A stretch of 64,000 bases of DNA from Glebionis coronaria (lineage: Eukaryota > Streptophyta > Magnoliopsida > Asterales > Asteraceae), in NCBI GenBank assembly GCA_025667525.1, contig CM046879.1, forward strand, positions 365,508,639 to 365,572,638, given 5' to 3'. Every line of letters begins with the position of its first letter. Positions within the stretch are counted from its first letter, which is position 1. The notes beneath the pieces were generated by a model. It was not told the DNA's origin. It was given only the letters and a program-made list of their open reading frames with translations, and ran no database searches. Both the position numbers and the translations under genes were made by a program. Below, piece after piece: positions 62,357-64,000 of this stretch.

Positions 62357-62566
62357 CCTTCATACTAACAGGTGCTACGCCTTCTCTCTAGGTGCACGTT
62401 CCATTGTTCGCGGTTTATAACCTCTAGCTCTATCGTTTTCCCCTCTAATATCACTACACTATCTTGACAATCGCTTGCTTATTCAAGCCATTCTTCTTCC
62501 ATACTACTTTCCGTTTGTCTCTTCATAATATTAATATCCATACCATCTTCCATCTTGTCTTCCATC

Positions 62567-62980
62567 TATAATTTAGGCGATCATCTTTTATTCCCTACAT
62601 TCCTATCAATGAGGAATACGCCCCTATCACTGGTGACTCTCTTTCTGTAGAAGAAGTTTTCCTAAATAAAATGCATTCTCCAACTATCTCCAAACCTCAC
62701 ACCAATGCTCTGGGCGTCTTTCTCAATTATCCCTATAGTATGCTCATACCAACCATTAGTCTATTAATGGTATACTACGCTTGCTTCCCATCGTCCCTTC
62801 CCATGCCATAATACTTCATAAGGTATTCCATACCTATTAGACTAACCTTTACGCAAAACCTCTTATCCCATCACATCCGTGCGTAATCCTTCCAACTTCT
62901 CAACTACGTAACTACTCATTCTACTTATAATATAGGATGAATTAGTCGGTCTATCGACTATCACCCAATCTCTCATCTTA
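62567..62980 (-). pseudogene. Tekay-like integrase relic
   Basis: Minus-strand traces of a chromovirus integrase: DWVIVDRPTNSSYI (about 62925-62975), then, after frame breaks, TNGWYEHTIGIIEKDAQSIG and VRFGDSWRMHF (62667-62762), which line up with the QTDGQSERTIQTLEDMLRAC and DFGGSWDTHL blocks of that family. The frame is broken by stops and shifts. More diverged than F's integrase. Confidence 0.55.
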
Positions 62981-64000
62981 CTTATTCCTCCACCCCATTA
63001 TGTATCCTTTCTACCAACTTCGTCCTTACACCGCCCTTTCTAAGCTACTCCTATCCATGTACGAAGTATACTCTACCTCCTTTTTTCTCCATATGATTGT
63101 CCAAGCCACACAACATAAATGTTGATGTGTTCTCTACATTAGACAACTCAACTCATGCAACATAGATCATTCGTCCAAACCATCATAGCACGTCATTAGT
63201 ATGAACATATGATACTTAATGAAGCTTATTTGTTATTGTAGGTTCATCAATGGTTACATCACGAGAAATGAAGAAAAGACGAGTATTGGAGGTGAAAGAA
63301 TGAACGAGACATGAAAGTGTAGCTCTCGTATGATAAATAATACAAAGATAAAGAGTCTTAGAAAGTTTGGAAGTGGAAGAAACAAAGAAAAAGGACCAAA
63401 GAAGAAATAAGGGAATGTTGGCCCAGTTGCCACCAGCAACTTTAATTCTACCACCAGCAAAACAACACCATTTTGCCACCAGCAGAATTGAAGTTGGCAC
63501 CAGCAAAACTACAACCAGTTGCCACCGACAAGATCATTCTGCCGCTGGCAAAACTACATAAAGTTGCCACCAACAGAATTCATTCTGCCACCAACATTTC
63601 TCAAGTCTGCCACTTTTCCAAGTTATCTTAAACACTCCAATTAAAGTCCATAAAACCAAAAGACCGATCATTTTCTCTTCATTACTCCATTCCCTGGAAC
63701 ATTACTCATCTTTGTCTTCAAGAAAACTACTTGGTGGCAAAGGCTAATTCAATTATAAATAAGACCCCTGGGGTAGTGTTTAAAAGCATCTTATCTCATC
63801 TCTTTTTCCTTGAATCATCTTAATCCCATCTCCATCATATTTCTGTGATTTCGATATCACCCTCACCCAAGTGGTGAGGGGTGGAATTAGTTACCATGTT
63901 CATGTTATAAGAAATGGAAAAAGTATAGAAGAAAACCACACCACCATAAACAATTCAATCTCCAACAATCCTCATTCCCAAACACCCCAAAAGGCTCTAT
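62981..64000. other. Unassigned end of window
   Basis: No gene, LTR boundary or RNA supported. Contains the CCACCAGCA-type degenerate repeat at 63421-63610; the rest is unremarkable AT-rich sequence, possibly more of the decayed minus-strand element. Confidence 0.4.
63421..63610. repeat. Degenerate GCCACCAGCA repeats
   Basis: About ten copies of TGCCACCAGCA(A/G)AA and variants (CCACCAACA, CCACCGACA, CCGCTGGCA) at about 12-30 bp spacing. Flanks do not identify the element it belongs to. Confidence 0.65.

Overview
The window is plant nuclear DNA, almost certainly from a eudicot. The gag and pol proteins are close to Athila-type Ty3/gypsy elements familiar from Asteraceae such as Tanacetum, Artemisia and Lactuca; that family-level placement rests on recognition of the proteins and is moderate-confidence inference. 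I found no host gene, rRNA, CRISPR array or bacterial feature. Nearly all 64 kb belongs to one nest of LTR retrotransposons.

Layout. Host element E (+ strand, Athila-like, oldest) shows only its 3' end here: 3' non-coding region (21070-21392, 33556-34805), polypurine tract, and a 3' LTR that begins at 34806 and is cut into three pieces (34806-34923, 47525-48149, 58963 to about 62000). Four elements sit in E. A (- strand, 1-8336 plus 17547-21069) is an Athila element with a decayed gag-pol and is itself split by B. B (+, 8337-17546) lies inside A's gag. C (-, 21393-33555, target duplication TTTTA) lies in E's 3' non-coding region. F (+, 34924-47524, duplication ACATA) and D (-, 48150-58962, duplication ACCGG) lie in E's LTR. 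The last 2 kb holds a degraded Tekay-like integrase relic and sequence I cannot assign.

How they relate. A and D carry the full gag-protease-RT-RNase H-integrase set, with lesions. B and C keep gag and protease but have no RT, RNase H or integrase. In their place is an acidic extension ending in shared motifs (FDPGI and NYVFDPGGY); C's 1,229-residue frame is fully open. All four share a tRNA-Asp-like primer site and a leader hairpin near it, a stem-loop just after the coding region, and a long 3' non-coding region carrying a perfect or near-perfect 20-nt hairpin between extra copies of the polypurine tract. The natural reading is a two-part system: polymerase-less gag-protease elements mobilised in trans by A/D-like elements. 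F is a Tekay-type element whose pol is heavily degraded although its two LTRs are still about 98% alike, so it too probably moved with borrowed machinery.

Relative ages, from LTR pairs compared by eye (approximate): D youngest (about 5 differences in 1,511 bp), then C (about 1%), F (about 2%), B (about 2-3%), A (about 3%), E oldest. The nesting order agrees with this.
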